Source of the DNA: Trichosphaerium sp. ATCC 40318
Taxonomy: Eukaryota; Discosea; Flabellinia; Trichosidae
NCBI GenBank assembly: GCA_038496445.1
Contig: JALMLS010000289.1
Location: forward strand, 110,598 to 174,597
Direction: 5' to 3'
DNA length: 64,000 nucleotides
Notes under the pieces: generated by a model
Told to the model about the DNA's origin: nothing
Seen by the model: only the letters and a program-made list of their open reading frames with translations
The model's database searches: none
In this document: in pieces, positions 61,407 through 64,000 of the stretch
Position numbering within the stretch: position 1 is the stretch's first letter
How the letters are laid out: each line of letters starts with the position of its first letter
Position numbers and translations under genes: made by a program

Positions 61407-63388
61407 CTAAAAGTACACTTGCTGAGCATCACTAGGATGCCCGATATTAGGACAATATGGACATTTGAACCTAACGAATAAAATTAATAATCCATACAGT
61501 AATAGAGAGGAAATGAAATGGAGCTGGTACCTGTTATCTCTATCAGTAATTCGTTTTAGACTCTCTTTTGAAATAACATGACCACAAGGTATACGCATAG
61601 GTGGATTAGATGGCGTTGTTTGCTCCCTTGCAACAGGGCAAGCAAATATAGAGTGATATTTCCCATACTCACCCAGACCTTGAACGGGAACCTAAAAAAA
61701 GAGTTAAAAGCAAAGCGTTACTATGTTTACTCAACTGGAAGTCTATCAGATTTGATCCACGTGTGTGCGCCCAATGATCCTGACTTTTCTGCTGCCTTTA
61801 GTAGTTGAGGTAGGGCAATTGTGCCAGAAGTAATACTACTCAGAATTAGAGACAAACACCAAAAAAAACGCGATAAACAAACATGCAACAAGCCATACCA
61901 AGTGTAAAGTGGAGAATGTTCGGCTAATCCAAGCATCTTACAATATACTCTACTAAATTTTGTACATGTTTCTGACCACACCTAAGCACGTCAGTAATAA
62001 TTTAAGATAACAAAAAACTTACTGAGGGTCCGAGTAACTTAACGTAAGGTGAGTCTTCAAAATTAAATTGGAAAACCATAGCACCCATCAGTTGCCTTTT
62101 TTTAAGTGAGTCCCACGTGAACCATGTTTAATATTTCCTACCTTATTTCATTCATGTGATTTTCTTTGAATACATGAAAGTGGTTTCTTGCATAAACCAA
62201 CGCTTCACCACCTTGACCGCTCAAAAGCTTCAAAAATTGAAGTTTGTGAAAATCGAACTCAATACCACTTTCCTCAAGGTTTTCACGATTTTGTGCAGCC
62301 CACCTTGATTGACATTATTATAGAGAACATATAAAAATACAGTTTGATGCTTTTGAGTTACAAACAAACCTCAAAAACTGAAATCTTTTCAGAAAACTTC
62401 AAGAAAAAAAAAGTTCAAAAATTGAATTCGTACTCGATTGCAGGTTGTAAGTTTCTTTGTTTCAGTCCAGCCATTATTCTATGTAAATCAATAAAGGGTT
62501 TCTTCATATCATCTGGGATCTCTGTGTTGGACTCCTAGAGAATAAAAGTGAGTTCAAGCGCCTTGACCGAAAGAGCCGTTTTAGTTTTAATCAAAATGGC
62601 GAAATCTCCTAACGGTGATCACAGTAGCGCTTCTAGGCGCATACCTTTAAGAACTGAGTGCCCAGGTCTACCATACCCTCCCTACAGAGGTGATGCGCTA
62701 TTGCTTTGTTCAATAACGGCTTTGGAAACTTAACGCCCCTAGAAGCTCTAAAGATGTCTGTTTCAAACCCCTTTTAAAGTAACAATGTGAGACATAGGCA
62801 CATATCAACTTTTTTAACGTAGAATTACGTTCGTGGTTTACCTCATCGATTGATTTACCAAGCTTGTTGATGGCTACATGTAATTCTTTATGGCCTACAG
62901 GAGTTTAGTATTGTTAATCCACGCTAGACTGAGAAAAACATGTTTTTTGTAATTCGGTTACAAAAAAAACGTTTCTAGGTGGAAAGAAAAGGTCTGATTA
63001 TGGTTTTTTACGCCTCAATAAATAAAGTAAACAGTAACTAATCTATTTTGAAGAGCGTTGCGCAAATTCTACTTAATTTATATTTAAAAAAAGGCTAGCG
63101 TTACTTCTACGCCTCTTTAGATTGTATACCCTTTGAAAACTGTTTCCTTGTTTCGCTCGTAACGCTTTTACTCATACCGTTTATAGAGTTGATTACTAAC
63201 TGTCTAGGATCTTTTACGTTCTCTAGTACCTCGTCACGTACAGCTATGGTACAAATAACAGTACCTGTGCCTAATAACGTTCTGTACTTTTTGCAATCCT
63301 CAAGCCACATCGCCACAGACTCTTTTGTGGTATGCATAAGCTTCTGTTTTTTGAACACTGTTTGTAACGAGGCCTCAACGGCCTCCAT
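61407..63388 (-). CDS. RMND5: RMND5/Gid2 RING subunit of the GID (CTLH) ubiquitin ligase
   Basis: The N-terminus 'MEAVEASLQTVFKKQKLMHT' matches the family's 'KKQKL' start. Then 'GHKELHVAINKLGKSIDE', LisH/CTLH helices 'KAIAHHLCREGMVDLGTQFL', 'KKPFIDLHRIMAGLKQRNLQ', 'GIEFDFHKLQFLKLL', 'ALVYARNHFHVF', 'KMLGLAEHSPLYT' and 'LPVE'-type linker, and the degenerate RING: 'YHSIFACPVAREQTTPSNPP' with 'MRIPCGHVISKESLKRI', ending 'KCPYCPNIGHPSDAQQVYF'. RMND5 and MAEA form the catalytic RING pair; in yeast the complex marks gluconeogenic enzymes for degradation. The first intron (from about 63170, GTATGAG donor, phase 1) is long, roughly 280 nt, so a small extra exon may be missed. About eight introns. Confidence 0.85.
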
Positions 63389-63729
63389 GGTGCGCTTTCG
63401 AGGCGACTTGTCAAATACACTTGTAATTGTGAATAGAAACGCCTTGCCTAGCGTGTTGGGTATGAAGGTCAATATCAGTCTCAAGCCTTTTTTGACAAGT
63501 CGAGTAAAAAGATCAATTTCTCTTCTAAACCATTTTTTTGAAACAAGGCTAAAACCCTTGTATTACGGAAGGATTTGCCGCATTAAAGTTGATAGACCAT
63601 GTGTAGGTAACTACCACGTGATGATAGAAACTCAGTTTTATTGTTTTTCTCTAAGTTATTTTTTTCTGCTTACTGAAATACCTACCCTACTTACTAATGT
63701 ACCACCATTTCAATGATGTAGTATTTAAT
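63389..63729. other. Spacer with uncertain 5' exon
   Basis: Lies between the RMND5 start and the next minus-strand gene. It contains the in-frame upstream extension of the RMND5 exon (to 63484), but no independent gene is supported. Confidence 0.4.
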
Positions 63730-64000
63730 ATGAGTGTTCAGTCTTTACCAATTTTATTGAAGAAGCCCCAGTAGCAAAGTGTGCGTGGAGATGCCAAGTT
63801 TTTCCTGAAGTTAATTTGATGACAGGTGGTTCCATGCGAATATGACGTGAGTTGTGTAGAGTAAGTGTTGATTTGTAGCAATCAAGAACAATTCTCACTG
63901 TATCAGTAACAAGTTATCAAATTTATCGATCTTGACGTTGACCTCTAATGTACTGGCTTCTAGATGTCCAAGCATAATTTGTCTGGAATCCATGAGAGTT
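63730..64000 (-). CDS. C-terminal exons of an unknown protein, cut by the window edge
   Basis: The minus strand from the right edge reads 'MDSRQIMLGHLEASTLEVNV' then 'KIDKFDN', and continues one frame over as 'LVTDTVRIVLDCYKSTLTLH' and 'MEPPVIKLTSGKTWHL', ending 'SIKLVKTEHSY' at about 63730. The two parts read as one protein but are shifted by one base near 63922. There is no GT-AG intron of normal size at the join. Either a base is missing (sequence error or pseudogene) or I misread an intron. Family not recognised. Confidence 0.5.

Noticed and set aside
62548-62733. Plus-strand ORF 'MSSSALTERAVLVLIKMAKS'
   Set aside because: Antisense to an RMND5 exon ('KAIAHHLCREGMVDLG') and its flanking intron.

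Overview
This window is nuclear DNA from a unicellular eukaryote. Genes are split by many very short introns (mostly about 35-75 nt), are packed on both strands about one per 2 kb, and encode typical eukaryotic machinery: COPII, MCM, nucleoporin, GID ubiquitin ligase, P2X channel, fimbrin, MSH5 and a VHS-domain sorter. The DNA is AT-rich. The 5' splice sites are strikingly often GTACGT or another GTAC form. The gene set fits a free-living amoeboid or flagellate protist, for example a heterolobosean or amoebozoan. I cannot place it further from the sequence alone. There are no bacterial operons, CRISPR arrays or insertion sequences, and I saw no convincing tRNA or rRNA gene. Gene spans below run from start codon to stop codon and contain introns; I reconstructed exon joins by reading frame and family similarity.

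Layout, left part (1-16 kb): the 3'-truncated SEC31 gene (minus) shares a 121-bp divergent promoter with MCM5 (plus). Next come a secreted, acidic, repeat-built single-pass membrane protein, a degenerate copy of an NTF2-like gene, a small membrane ORF, a type II membrane glycosyltransferase-like protein, and an unknown protein with three SUMO-consensus motifs. A gene-poor stretch of about 1.7 kb follows.

Middle (16-42.5 kb): a secreted M64-type metallopeptidase, a START-domain protein, a free-standing Prp8 RNase H-like domain, aladin (AAAS), fimbrin without EF-hands, a P2X receptor, a membrane protein, uncertain minus-strand coding fragments, a METTL13-type methyltransferase divergent from GMPPA, a coiled-coil/basic protein, MSH5, and a CBS-domain protein of the SNF4/AMPK-gamma type.

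Right part (42.5-64 kb): an uncertain minus-strand gene, a large protein with an N-terminal OB-fold resembling the telomere protein TPP1/TEBP-beta, a small NTF2-like protein, a secreted Cys-repeat protein with a GPI-type tail, a divergent actin-like protein lacking the nucleotide-site acidic residues, a phosphate:H+ symporter, a TOM1-like VHS-GAT protein, an F-box/beta-propeller protein, a four-TM protein, an intronless F-box/MORN-variant protein, and RMND5 of the GID E3 ligase.

The most promising points are the stand-alone Prp8-like domain at 20069-20797, the TPP1-like OB-fold protein at 43483-46833 and the actin-like protein at 49938-51768. The palindrome CACGTG is also scattered through introns, exons and spacers far more often than base composition predicts.
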